DNA from: Microvelia longipes
Lineage: Eukaryota; Arthropoda; Insecta; Hemiptera; Veliidae
Assembly (NCBI GenBank): GCA_018340805.1
Contig: JACMZG010001914.1
Span: 985,040-1,049,039, forward strand
DNA: 64,000 bases
Reading direction: 5' to 3'
Part shown: piece by piece, positions 1-10,246 of the stretch
How the letters are laid out: the number at the start of each line of letters is the position of its first letter
How positions within the stretch are numbered: position 1 is the first letter of the stretch
Notes under the pieces: model-generated
Told to the model about the DNA's origin: nothing
Databases searched by the model: none
The model's input: only the letters and a program-made list of their open reading frames with translations
Program-made: the position numbers and the translations under genes

Positions 1-186
1 AAGTTTTAGAGAAACATTAATCAACCCTTCTTCTTATTTGTACTTAATAACTTTAACATTAAGTTTAAATACTTCAAAAATAAATTGAATATTCAAAACT
101 TTTATTTGAATACTTTATACTGTTTGATGTATAGTTTTGCAATGAAAATAAAGAAAATCTATCCAAAGAGATATAGTTAAAAATAC

Positions 187-391
187 GGGCCTTCGGCCCG
201 TAGCCGCTACGCGGCGTCGGCCGGCCAGGCCGCTTCGCGGCCCGGGGGCCTGCCAGTGGCCGCTTCGCGGCCATATTGTTGTTGTTTTGTATTATGTATG
301 GTTTCATTATCGTTTCTTGTTACATGGCATTTTGCCACGTATTCAGCGAATTTTCGGCCGCCTCGCAGGCGGCGCTTCGCGGGCCTGAGAG
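187..391. repeat. GC-rich palindromic island
   Basis: Two GC-rich blocks (187-272 and 355-391) stand out in a strongly AT-rich setting. They consist of short palindromes: GGGCCTTCGGCCC, GCCGCTACGCGGC, GGCCGCTTCGCGGCC and similar. Such modular hairpin-forming units look like a dispersed repeat rather than coding or CpG-promoter sequence. Short ORFs read through it on both strands but have repeat-type composition. Confidence 0.6.
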
Positions 392-1830
392 GCTTTCTCA
401 CAAATTTGATTTTATTAATCCTCTATTAATAATAGTAAGCAATAATATTACAGTTAACAAGCAATATAAAAAAATAATAAGTATAATTAAATACATTACT
501 AATGTTTCTTTATAGAGGTATAAAGAATACAAGAAAAAAATCCACACGTTGCAACTGTTGGAGTAACCTTGTATAAAGGGTAAGAAAAGATTATAGTTTC
601 ATCTTTCATCAGTTTTAGTTATCGTCCACCATACAAAAGGGTATAAAGTCTTACATATATTTATGATTGTTTATTCAATTTAAAGAAAAATGTCAAGTTT
701 TTTTTGTAAACAAATTGTTTATTTGAGTATAATCTTTAGGTTGAAAAAAATATATTCATGATTTTTTAAAACAAAAATACCGTTTTCGTCACTTAGATTG
801 TCCGATTAAGCTGAAACCGGTCGCAATCGTTTTAGAATGACTTCGACCATATAAAGACTACTTCGAGGTTCTTCCTCTTTACAGGCCTGCTAAGCTCGGC
901 GTGGACCAGTGAAAGCCTGAGAGGTTATGTAACGCGCTGGTCATTTAGTAAATATAGCACCAACAACCTAAGCGTCATATTTTGATGAAATTACCTAACG
1001 TAGGTAATTTCAGTAACATCATAACTGGTTACTATCCAGAACTCATAAAATATGGTGAATGAAGAATGTAGATTGTTACCCACAGTTAAATGACAAATAG
1101 TATTTTTGTGTGTTTTACATTTGCAGATTCTGAGGGAGATTTCTTTGCAGATTAACTATGTTCTTATAAGTGTATGTTCGTACATCCTGTAATCTCTCCA
1201 ACATTTATTATCTTATTTTTGAGTAAAAATTTACTTTTACTTTTCTTAAACAAGGAAAGCACATTTTCCCTAAAATTTATTTATTTTAATTTTTTATCCA
1301 ATTAATCTTTTTTTTTTACTTGAACATTTTTTACAACAAAAATATAATATTAAGAGCTTTTAATTATAAACAGAGCAGGGAGTAAAGGAAAAATAGAGGG
1401 AATAAAAAAGTATGTGGCTGTCTAATGAGGGTTTCTCGTCCCAGGGACACTGATAACAAGTGATAACACTGTAGGGTGTTTTATGTCCCCCGGTATAAAT
1501 AACGTGACGTCATAACAATAGTGGTATTTTTTACAACTTTAGGCACTCTTATATTTGCATGGTTTTGTTTTCTTTTTATTATTCTTTTAGATGTAAAAAA
1601 GGTTTTATTTTTATTTTACGGCAAAACCTTAATATAAAACATTAGTTTGTGCTAACGCTAATACATTAAACATAATAGAGGGGTAAGATGAGGTCCCTTT
1701 AAAATAAATAAAAAATAATAATATAAACAAAGCGTTGATTAAAAAGAACTCGTATCTTTATACTAAAATTTTTAGTATATATTTAAGTGGTTTGACTTAT
1801 ATATAAAATTGGAATTTTGTGAATTTTTAT
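392..1830. other. AT-rich DNA without a gene; one short hairpin and a TATA/CRE-like pair
   Basis: No coding potential was found. At 986-1012 GAAATTACCTA and its complement form a 12-bp stem with a 3-nt loop. TATAAATA at 1494-1501 is followed by a perfect CRE palindrome, TGACGTCA, at 1505-1512. The order (TATA upstream of CRE) is unusual for a promoter, so this may be chance. The 780-960 stretch is less AT-rich and may be a worn repeat. Confidence 0.4.
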
Positions 1831-2231
1831 AATATTTATCTTGACACCTAAGGGAAATAATACTGTACTTTATCTACCAATTATATTTCGACCACACTTC
1901 TGGTCGTAATCATGTCTAAAAAATAAATAAATAATAAATTGAAAACAAAACTAAGATAATAAACTACAAGAAGATTATAAAATTAACTAATGATGTACTG
2001 CTTAAAAGAATGGTGATAACAGGTATTTTAAAAATTATTAATTAATTGGATTTTGAAAATTATTAATTAATTGGATTTTGAAAATTATTAATAGTATCTA
2101 GTTTTGTTTTCAATTTATAATTTATTTTATTTTATTAGGCATGATTATGTCTTCGACCCGAAGTGTGGTCGAAATATAGTTGGTAGATGATGTAGAGTGT
2201 ATTATCTGCCTTAAGTGTCAAAATAGATATT
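1831..2231. mobile_element. Foldback (long inverted-repeat) element, about 400 bp
   Basis: The arms at 1831-1960 and 2087-2231 are imperfect reverse complements over about 130 bp. A perfect 19-bp core (TATATTTCGACCACACTTC, 1882-1900) pairs with 2160-2178. Both arms also share the ATTGAAAACAAAACTA segment and the outer 'TTGACAC(C/T)TAAGG' segment. The loop carries 2.5 copies of a 25-bp unit at 2031-2092. This is the structure of a non-autonomous foldback or MITE element. The superfamily cannot be named because no clear target duplication was found. Confidence 0.75.
2031..2092 (+). repeat. 25-bp tandem repeat in the foldback loop
   Basis: AAAATTATTAATTAATTGG followed by ATTTTG is repeated at 2031-2055 and 2056-2080, then partially to 2092. 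It lies between the arms of the foldback element, so it is probably internal to it. Confidence 0.7.
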
Positions 2232-3639
2232 ATACAATTAATCATGGAAAAACTTATGAATTAAATTTCATAAATTTAAAATTAATTTATTCCAAATTCA
2301 TAAATTAAAATTTATGAATTTGTTTAATTAAATGACGTTTCAACTATTGAACAAAGTATTCAATTCAGTTATCTTATCTATACTTGTAGCTTCTGTGAAA
2401 TAATTTGGTGAGTATCTGCCGTTTTGTCACTGAGTTTCAGGTCTAGTAGCCAGGTAGGGGCCAATGGGGGTGGGGGGCAACAATCCCTTGAAAAAAATTA
2501 TGCCCCCTCTGACGAGGTAGATTTCAGTAGAATTCTATTATAGATATAGTGGAGTTCGTCCCACTCTGGGATAAGTTTCTTCTTCAAACATAATTTTCAT
2601 TGAAAATTCGTTAACAGTCAAAAGGCCCCTTCTGGGATGGGGCATACAAGTACATGGACGCAACGGAATCCCTACTAAAACCTGAACAACATAATGTTTT
2701 ACTTTTAATAAGATTCGGAAAAAATAAAAATTTATCTTGATAAATACAATTTATCTGACGCAGTACTACCAACCTCTTTGTCAACAATAACTCATAAATT
2801 TACATATCACAGAACAAAAAAAGGAAAACGTCAAACAAAAAATGTGATTTTTTCTTTCTATCCCAGTTTGATATTACTTTTAAGGCTTGGGTTATTTTGC
2901 TTCAATATTCACAGTGAAGCAGTAACGCCCCCCCCCCTACTCCCTCCCCACCAGTAGCTCCGGCAATAAGAATGGAAAAATATCAGTTTCTGTTAAGGCA
3001 CTGATATTGCCTTTATTTCTTCAAACTTTTTTGTGCTTGCCTTTTATTATTTTTCTTTTTCCCTACTTATATGTTCTTTTCTCTTTATTTACCTTAAGTT
3101 TAACACAGGCGCTTTTCTGTGATGCGCTTGCGCAATACAGATATAATGTTTTGTTCTCTTTTCCTTATGTATTATTTTCCTATAGGGAATTTTTCTTTAT
3201 CTTTGTTTTGTAAGGTCTTTTTAAGCGTTTTTCCGGTTGAAAGGCTTATTCCTTTTTTCTTATTGAAGGTGGTTGTGGAAATTTCTTAAGTCTTAAAACA
3301 TTTTTTTATTTCTCTACATATATGTATAATGTATTTATTATATTACGTTATACTTTTTTGTGCGAAATAATAAAAATAAATTTATATAACATATAAGAAA
3401 ACAAAGAAACATATAACTAATACTTGTTTCTCTACTCTCTTTATAAAGTACAAGGAAGTTATTTTCTTCTCAAGCGACAGCTGTTGAGTTGATATTTTCC
3501 TTAAAAAAAAAATTATTGGTAACAATTTTGTTTTTCCTACTGACACAGAAAACAAATATGATTTAGCAACCAGAGTCTGAAACAAATTTCCTGAGTGTAA
3601 AACCCGATAAAACGAAATCTGGAATAAAGGATCCTTACT
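2232..3639. other. AT-rich DNA with G-rich and C-rich tracts, no gene
   Basis: 2455-2480 is G-rich (GGGGGTGGGGGG) and 2928-2949 is C-rich (ten consecutive C, then CTACTCCCTCCCC). They could be the ends of an opposed, worn repeat pair, but the arms do not align well enough to claim it. A 68-codon open frame at 3007-3213 is dominated by Phe, Leu and Tyr, as expected from T-rich DNA, and is not accepted as a gene. Confidence 0.4.
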
Positions 3640-4115
3640 CTATAAATTGTTTAGTGATGGTGATAATCAGGGCATGATAGTTATTAGAGAGATAGAGGTC
3701 ACCTATCCTAGTAACAACCTCACCATCATCGGTACTTAGCATTAGAGATCTGTAAAAACCGTAGATATAGTAGTTGAATTAAAATGAACCTTTGTATACT
3801 TACTAATTACATAAAGAAGTACACTCATGCCAAATTTTAACTAGATTAGAATCATTTTTCGATTTTTGACTATTTTTAAGATCATATACATGCGTAAACC
3901 TAAAGATAAACTATCGTATCAAGTTTTAAGTGACTTGCATTAACACTGGGGTCTACGATGATAACAGACACACACACACACATAGACAAACAACATGGTA
4001 TAACCATTAAGATGGGGGAGGGGGCTTAAAAACACCTGAAACGCATATTCAGTTAAAATCTCGGTTTTAGAAATTTAGAGTAAATAATTAGTTCAAGTTA
4101 TAAATGAGGAAAAGT
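3640..4115 (-). mobile_element. Composite 5S-like repeat, copy 1 (partial)
   Basis: On the reverse strand the head region (4115-3953) includes a CCTCATTTATA-type start, the AAACCGAGATTTTAA segment and a (TG)n run. These align with the heads at 6475, 11228, 53333 and 56107. About 200 bp further on, at 3751-3688, is a 5S-rRNA-like stretch with an A-box-like TAATGCTAAGTACC and ACTAGGATAGGTGACCTCTA. No tail matching the other copies was found, so the copy is truncated or diverged at its lower end. Confidence 0.55.
3688..3751 (-). repeat. 5S-rRNA-like module in copy 1
   Basis: The reverse strand reads ATCTCTAATGCTAAGTACC, then ACTAGGATAGGTGACCTCTA. This parallels the A-box to C-box stretch of animal 5S rRNA (..GATCACTGAAGTTAAGCA.. 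and ..TTAGATGGGTGACCGCTTGG..). It is diverged and incomplete, so it is not a functional 5S gene. Confidence 0.5.
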
Positions 4116-4816
4116 AATAAAACAGCTTCTTCTTTGCAAGGTTATTTCTCCTCATATTCTTCTTTAGCGCTGTTTTTTCGGGAAAACAAAGAGTTTAAAA
4201 AATAGTTCCAATGTCTTTATCGTGAATATAACAGTCCTACTGTTGTTACTAACCGACTAAATACTAGAAGTAAATACTAGACTAAATAGAAGTTTACGTA
4301 TTTGCTTGTTTTATCGTTTGTTTAAATATAGTTTTAGCTAATTCTTATTATTTAGTAGTACCGCAAGCTGAACTGTTTCATGTTACTGTCTATTATGACA
4401 GAACAATATTTATACAAATAAATCTAAGATCAACGTGTAATTAATTACGTGCATTAGATTATTAATTACTTCAAAATATTATTTCCTTATACATTTATAA
4501 TTAAACATGAAAATCAATTACGTTTGAATGTTATTTCAATTACCCCCTCCCTTGTTGGTGTATATTTGCATAAGCAGATGATTGATCTATCTAGCAAACC
4601 GATGACACATGCATGCGTTGCATTATAGTATCATGTATAAATATATCATAACATGATGCATAATGAAATGGATGTCATGCATTTTATCTTAAATTCACCA
4701 CAGGTATTTATAGTTTGGCAATTTGTTTCACTTATTAGTTTATTAGTTTTTACTGTTTTAGTTATTTATTAACCGCACTACCTAAATTCGATGATAGACA
4801 CTTTGATATTTTACTA

Positions 4817-5333
4817 CGTACACACAGCGTATTTAACAGGCGATCGTATTGCATACGTATGCAATACGGTCAACTAACTTCACGGTTCTTACAGCGTATT
4901 TGTTTAGTCGATCGAGTGAGATTACGTGATAACTGATCCTGCCAAAACATGGCGTCTTTATTAGTGAAGGTTCACTTTTGGTTATAAGAGAGTTTAAAAC
5001 AAAAAATATATATAATTAAACTTTGATTTATTTGCATAATAATAAAATTACACTAAAAAAAATAATATTCCAAAAGTTAATTGATCAAAAACGGTAATAT
5101 AGAAGTGAAATAAAGTGAAATAAATGTTCGACGAGAAGGTTATCCGTTAAATACGATCGTCTCTAAAGGTACATACAGCGTATCGGGGGATCCATTTAGA
5201 ATCCATCTCCCCAGTTCTAGCGTATGCGATCGGATCCCCTCCGCATGGTTCATACAGCTAATATTATCGTATTGAGGGATCGTATTCTATACTATACGAT
5301 CCGCTGATCTAGAAGTGTGTGTGAACGTACTAT
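4817..5333. mobile_element. Candidate non-autonomous DNA transposon with short terminal inverted repeats
   Basis: TACTACGTACACACA near 4814 is mirrored by TGTGTGTGAACGTACTA ending at 5333. Inside each end lies a GCGATCGTAT/ATACGATCCGC-type match. The interior is CpG-richer than its surroundings and repeats the motif ACAGCGTAT near 4826, 4892 and 5175. Both ends match only imperfectly and no convincing target duplication is visible, so the boundaries are approximate and the superfamily is unknown. Confidence 0.45.
4845..4868. repeat. Perfect 24-bp palindrome
   Basis: CGTATTGCATAC is followed immediately by its exact reverse complement GTATGCAATACG, with no loop. It lies just inside the left end of the candidate transposon and could be a subterminal transposase-binding site or a fortuitous snap-back sequence. 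Confidence 0.85.
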
Positions 5334-5489
5334 TTGTTTATACAAAAAACATTTGGGTATAGGGTACCTCGGATCTATTCCATGGTAAGAAACAAGTCGT
5401 ATACCTGTTTCTCTCTAATCATATAAACTCTAGAGGAGAAGGTTAACAATAATAATATTATTCGTGGGAAAACAAAGCCACCTTGTAAT

Positions 5490-5518
5490 CCTAGTGGTCA
5501 CCCAACTAAGTATTGACT
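5490..5518 (-). repeat. 5S-rRNA-like module in copy 2
   Basis: The reverse strand reads GTCAATACTTAG then TTGGGTGACCACTAGG. It closely follows the intermediate-element and C-box stretch of animal 5S rRNA (GTTAGTACTTAGATGGGTGACC). Confidence 0.55.
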
Positions 5519-5991
5519 ACACTTGATGCTGCAAAATTTATGTAATCGGACAAAGGGCGATAAATCCTTTACAATAAAATTAAACTTAAGAAACTTGTTC
5601 CTCATGATCGGAATGATTCGTCAAAAATGATAATCCGTTTCGATAGTTTCCTAATTTTAAAAACAAAGGTAAACAGTTTATTCCATAAAACTGAATTTCA
5701 ACTCAATTGGACTATTTTTTGTTTTTTTACTATTTTTCAAAAGACGTACACAAGTCATTTATTAAAAATTGGACTAATGCTGATAATGAGATGAAACTTG
5801 GCACATTTGTACAAGCTACATGCGTGCCAAATCTCAAATTAACCGCAACATTTTTCCATGTTATATGAATTTTCGAAATATTTGCTGAGTCATTATTGCT
5901 GGTTAATGACGTCATAAAAATAATTATTTTCCCGATATCACAACTACACATATGTTTGTACTAATGTTTGTACAAAGTTCAAACTGTCTCG

Positions 5992-6281
5992 CATAGAGGT
6001 ATGTTACTAGAGAAAAAATAACCTGTACACTTTTGACTATCAATATAATCAAATAAACAAAAAACAATAGAGTGATTTATATACCGGAACGGTGAAAATA
6101 TAAATCAAAACCCAAATAATGCGTAGGAACTGAAAACAATTGATTCATTATAGCCTTAACTCAATCTTAGAAAAGGTTTCAATAAGGTTACACAGAGGCC
6201 CTGAGAGCCCCAATATGATGTTTCAGGTCTCTTAATGTATTGAGATAGGCTATGCCCTCTCTAGTATATATATACTCTATG
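5992..6281 (-). mobile_element. hAT-like MITE, copy 1, nested in the composite repeat
   Basis: The 290-bp insert begins CATAGAG and ends CTCTATG, with further imperfect inverted similarity (ACTAGAGA) inside. It is flanked by CTGTCTCG (5984-5991) and CTGTCTAG (6282-6289), an 8-bp duplication with one mismatch. Eight-base duplications are characteristic of hAT transposons. The interior matches three other copies in the window (GGGCATAGCCTATCTC, CTGAAACATCAT and AGTGAGTTAAGGTTAT types). There is no coding capacity. Confidence 0.7.
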
Positions 6282-6475
6282 CTGTCTAGCATAAATACAC
6301 AGGGAGCTGCGATCATAACAACACACACATACAGACAGACAACTTTGTGAAAACCACTTTGGAGGTCTTAAAAACAGGTGAGTCAGGTGATTAAATTAAG
6401 GTGACATCCCGGTTTTAGATTTTTTGCAATACAATACTTTCCCGATATACCTACAGTATAAATAAGGAAAAGAAA

Positions 6476-7464
6476 AAATAAAACACTTAAATCTGGATTT
6501 TACTTTGTGCAGTAAGTTTCAATTGTCTAAACCAAATAAGGACACAGACTACTCACGTGAGCTCTTGACGCCTCGCATTACTTATTTATTTTTAAAGAAA
6601 GTGAGTAGATTTATAATCCTTTACATCTGATATAAAAGATCAAATTATTTCCTAGAATCCATAACCAGCTGTGTTTATATGAAACCATAATATCAAAAAA
6701 TTATCAAAATATAAGATATTTTATAATCGGATTACCTTGGCATCTGTACTCAACAGGAGGAAGCGATGAGCGGAATTCTCTGAATTTCTTTCGATCCCGT
6801 TGCTTAAGGTTCTTTTAAGGTTCTTGTTAATCTGTAGGTTCAATTCCGACCCTTTACTATAGCGTATTTAATTAACAAGCGGAGCAGCGATTAATTTGCT
6901 CATGCGTTTGTTTATTACGAGTTTAGCACAACCACGACTTCTAACAAATCACTATTAACGAGTTTTAACGAATTCCCATTACAAAAAAATGCTAATGATA
7001 TAGGCGTTGCGGCGGAAATCCAACTTCGGAGGATGGCCAAAATCACAACCGTATAGCCCGCAACTGTGCTCGGAGAAAAATATTAAGAAAATATGTAGTC
7101 ATGACCCAGGTTTAATTTTTTCTTATTTTCATATATTTAAACTTGTATTGTGGGTTTAATAATTTAATAAACTCCTGATTCTATTTATTAATTTGTTTGA
7201 ATTTGAATCTTTTAAGATAGAAAGATCTATTTAAAGTAACCCTTTTACATTTTTTTCTGTAATAATTATGTGAATAATAAATTTTGAAATTTTTCTTTAA
7301 AAAAATATGTGTATGACTAAATGCACACAGGTACCTATCGTAAATAAATTGTAATATCCGGGTGTCTCATTTATATCCATACATTTCAAAGTTCCTATCT
7401 ATCTATTTATACAGTTTAAATACAAGTAAACATTTACATTAAACATGGGTCAAAACATTATATT
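6476..7464. other. AT-rich DNA without a recognised gene
   Basis: Most of this stretch has no signal. 6990-7075 is less AT-rich (GCGTTGCGGCGGAAATCC, then AATCACAACCGTATAGC) and may be a fragment of an unrelated transposon. No reading frame there is worth reporting. Confidence 0.35.
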
Positions 7465-7990
7465 AGTAGTAGTAGTAATAGGGTGGGAGGCAAAGCCAGG
7501 CAAATAGGCCACGTTGTTGGGCCCTTCTTGCCAACCCCGATTCCTTAGCCTACACCACCTCTACCAAAAATCTCTTGGAAAGGTTGATATATTGTAGGAT
7601 ATTTCTCCAACTAAGAGAAGAAAGCTCCTCTTCATACAAGAGGCCTACGCAAAATATATGGGTACGAAGAGAAGTATAGGCCTCACACTCTGCAAGCAGG
7701 TCACACATGGGGCAGTTAGTCTCTGAGATTATGCCTAAAGTATTAAGATGTTTATTTAATCTACAGTGACGGGTCAGAACACTAACTAGGTTCCTAAGGC
7801 AAGGCTTGCTGAGGTTAATTAGAAAATTTGTATTTTTTACAATTAGCCCAGTAATGAACATTTTTGCTTGTCTGCAACCAGCAAAGGCATGCCAGTTAAG
7901 TTTTAGGGTGTTCACTTATATTAAAACATTAATAAACATTATATTTTGTTTCCGTGCACAGTTGCGGGCTAGACTCTTGTGCCAAAATTC
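7465..7990 (-). pseudogene. 5'-truncated, decayed non-LTR retrotransposon (C-terminus and 3' UTR)
   Basis: The reverse strand from about 7990 to 7550 encodes the end of a LINE ORF2-like protein. Over the 121-codon open part, GCRQAKMF (residues 13-20), LTRHCRLNKHLNTLGI (47-62) and CPMC (68-71) match the segment after RNase H in I/R1-type elements, where it forms a Cys/His zinc-binding tail. The expected downstream His of that motif seems lost by a small deletion before ECEAY. A TAA lies directly upstream of the open part, at 7918-7916, and the similarity appears to continue beyond it, so the copy is broken. The open part starts at GTG, not ATG. After the stop comes a short 3' UTR (7549-7470) ending in a trinucleotide tail, seen as TAGTAGTAGTAG on the + strand near 7465. 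Such tails are typical of this group. No reverse transcriptase or endonuclease remains. Confidence 0.75.
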
Positions 7991-7999
7991 TTTTCATGG

Positions 8000-8817
8000 G
8001 TGCCTAATCAAAAAAAATATATTTAGTGATATATTTGCGATTCAAAAAGATAGTTGTAAGATTGGCACAACTATCTATCACTGGCGGAAATCGAAAGGGT
8101 GATAAAATTGTTTAATCATAGGATTAGGGAGCCGATTGAAATTATTCTTTTATTTCTTCATTGTTAGTTCATTAGTTAATTTGTGATAAATGAGTTACAA
8201 ATTAATGTAACGACCATCGGTGCTTTGAAATTGTCAATACTTCATTCATTAATACCTCTTTTGTTCCAGGTTTTAATGATAGAATCAGGTTTTTATCATT
8301 ACAGACTTGGATTTGACCGATTTAGCCCAGAAATAATAAAATCTAAACGAATAATTTAAACAAACAAAATAGTGAATTTAGTGAGTAATAAATTACTTAA
8401 TTATTACTTAGTGTGTAAATGAAATTGATTAACAATTAATAAATTAAACCACCATTATGGTGAGACTTAGCTTGTTATCAGTTAATTTAAATACCTGTTA
8501 CAATAATTTATTAATTTAATGCACTAAAAAGATAATTTTAAGAGTTTGCGCTAACTAAAATTATTTAGTTAACACAACGAACTAAATTTTGTAATTATAA
8601 CAATAACTAAAATAAAACACTATATTGTGATTTTCACCTTCTTATCGCTCTATTTAAATACTGATGACAACCCATTAAAACCCTATTATTCAATGAATTA
8701 GTGATTCTAATAGAATTAGAGTTCATAAACCCTTAAATAAATAAGAAATATTTATCATCGCCTAAATAATCACAACGAATAAAAAAAAACCTAAAAAACC
8801 CCCATAAGGAATTTAAC
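8000..8817. other. AT-rich DNA without a gene
   Basis: Nothing beyond low-complexity AT sequence was seen between the LINE remnant and the next MITE copy. Confidence 0.4.
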
Positions 8818-9318
8818 CATAGAGATATATATACTAGAGAGGGCATAGCCTATCTCAATACATTAAGAGTCCTGAAACATCATTTTGGGGCTCTGTGTAA
8901 CCTCATTTAAGAGTGAGTTAAGGTTATTATAAATCAATTGTTTTTTCAGCTTCCTGAACATTATTTGTCTTTTGATTTATATTTTCAGGATTCTACTATA
9001 TATGTTATTGTAATTTAGTAATGATTATTATTGTATTGATAGAACTTCGATTATCAATATAATCAAAAATACTTACCTCATTGAAACCTCCTTGCAGAGT
9101 GAGTTAAGGTTATAATAAATCAATTGATTTCGGCTTCCCGCACATTGATTGTATTTTGATTTGTATTTTTAACGTGCTACTATATAAGTTATTGTAGTTG
9201 TGTACTGATTATTTGATAATATTTTTAGCGAAGGTGGTCAGGTTACTTTTTCGATGATTCAAAATTTATTTACGATGTTTATTTTAATTATTTACTCTCT
9301 AGTGATAATATCTGTATG
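8818..9318 (+). mobile_element. hAT-like MITE, copy 2, with internal partial duplication
   Basis: It starts CATAGAGATATATATACTAG and ends with CTCTAGTGATAATATC followed by TGTATG, an imperfect terminal inverted repeat. The segment from 'CTCATTGAAACCTCCTT' to 'GTCAGGTTACTTTTTCG' (about 9079-9255) repeats the earlier GAGTGAGTTAAGGTTAT to CTACTATATATG part. The copy is therefore either tandemly duplicated inside or a merged pair. The target duplication is not recognisable. Confidence 0.6.
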
Positions 9319-9897
9319 ATGACCACACTTACGTTATAAATTTCTTATCAGCGACGTTGAAGCTTGATGCTGCTAGGTCTTGTAATCGCGAATATACATT
9401 GGGATTCTCGCCACAAAGTCATGATTATGGCGGCCATCTTGCTGTGCTGACGCTTCATTTTTGAAAACGCATATGTTTGTATAATACCTAGATAGAAAAA
9501 GATTACCGCGGGTAATCCAGAAATGTTGAGCTGGTGACCGGTCATCAACAACCTAACCTATAAATAGGTTTTAATGATATATAGGTTTCCTTGTTTGACT
9601 GATATCGGGTTCCTTTTTGAACCCGAAACAGGATTGGATTAAAATATATTAAATACTGTATGTGAACGTGTTTATCGTAAAATAATTTTTAATCATTATT
9701 TCACTTTAAAAAACTTATTCATATCACCCGATATTCAAAGAGTAATTTATCCTGTATTCAAAAATGTATTGAATTACTTATAAACGGATGTGATTTTTAT
9801 TAGGCTTAGGATGTCCGTGTGTGATTTCTTTGTCATCTTGAAGAGGTGGTACCAGGGGTAGAAGAAAGGGTGGGGACGGCTTCAACCCAGGTAGCTT
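9319..9897. other. No gene; short hairpin and a YY1/PHO-like site
   Basis: 9605-9626 forms an 8-bp hairpin (TCGGGTTC / GAACCCGA). GGCGGCCATCTTGCTG near 9430 resembles a YY1/Pleiohomeotic site (reverse strand AAGATGG). Open frames here are short and unremarkable. Confidence 0.35.
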
Positions 9898-10246
9898 TAC
9901 CCCCTCCGCTTCAGTCTCGCTCTAGCATACGTATCGTTCGCTTCGTGTTCACGTCGCTCTATACATCGGTCGAAACCCGCCACTAACCAATTTTTTACCT
10001 AATCATCGCACTAAAAAAAAATTAGGAAGTGCATTAACTACCTCAGACAAATTTTAATTACGAAAAATTTCGTGGTAAATACTGACAAGTGTGTTTTAAG
10101 TTATCGACGTGCCACTAGTTCGTTTTAATTAACGAATTTTAATTAAAGTTTAATTGTTTGTTATTGTTATTAATTAAAACAGTTGTATGTTTTATAAGAA
10201 GATAAATGTGCCATTTTGGATTAAATAATGGATTATATGTTATGAG
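9898..10246 (+). promoter_or_regulatory. Possible promoter and untranslated first exon
   Basis: Between 9905 and 9985 CpG dinucleotides are very dense (about ten in 80 bp) compared with the surrounding AT-rich DNA. TCAGTC at 9911-9916 resembles an arthropod initiator. A strong donor, GAG|GTACGT, lies at 10244-10252. No ATG-led reading frame of note occurs between them. These would fit a non-coding first exon of the gene whose signal-peptide exon lies 44 kb downstream. Nothing in the sequence proves that link, and a decayed repeat could give the same CpG density. No clear DPE was found at +28. Confidence 0.2.

Larger units (their letters stand above)
5355..6475 (-). mobile_element. Composite 5S-like repeat, copy 2, interrupted by a MITE
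   Basis: Read on the reverse strand, the head starts near 6475 (CCTTATTTATACTGTAGG) and includes AAACCGGGATGTCACC and a (TG)n run. It is then interrupted at 6281-5992 by a hAT-like MITE. It resumes with a region (about 5935-5750) sharing CTCATTATCAGCATTAGT with copy 4, carries a 5S-like module at 5518-5490, and ends in GAGGTACCCTATACC followed by a T-rich run near 5365. Without the MITE the element is about 830 bp. Head-middle-5S-tail order matches copy 4. Confidence 0.65.

Noticed and set aside
1494..1512. TATA box and CRE as a promoter
   Set aside because: The CRE lies downstream of the TATA motif and no exon-like sequence follows. Both motifs are short enough to occur by chance in this composition.
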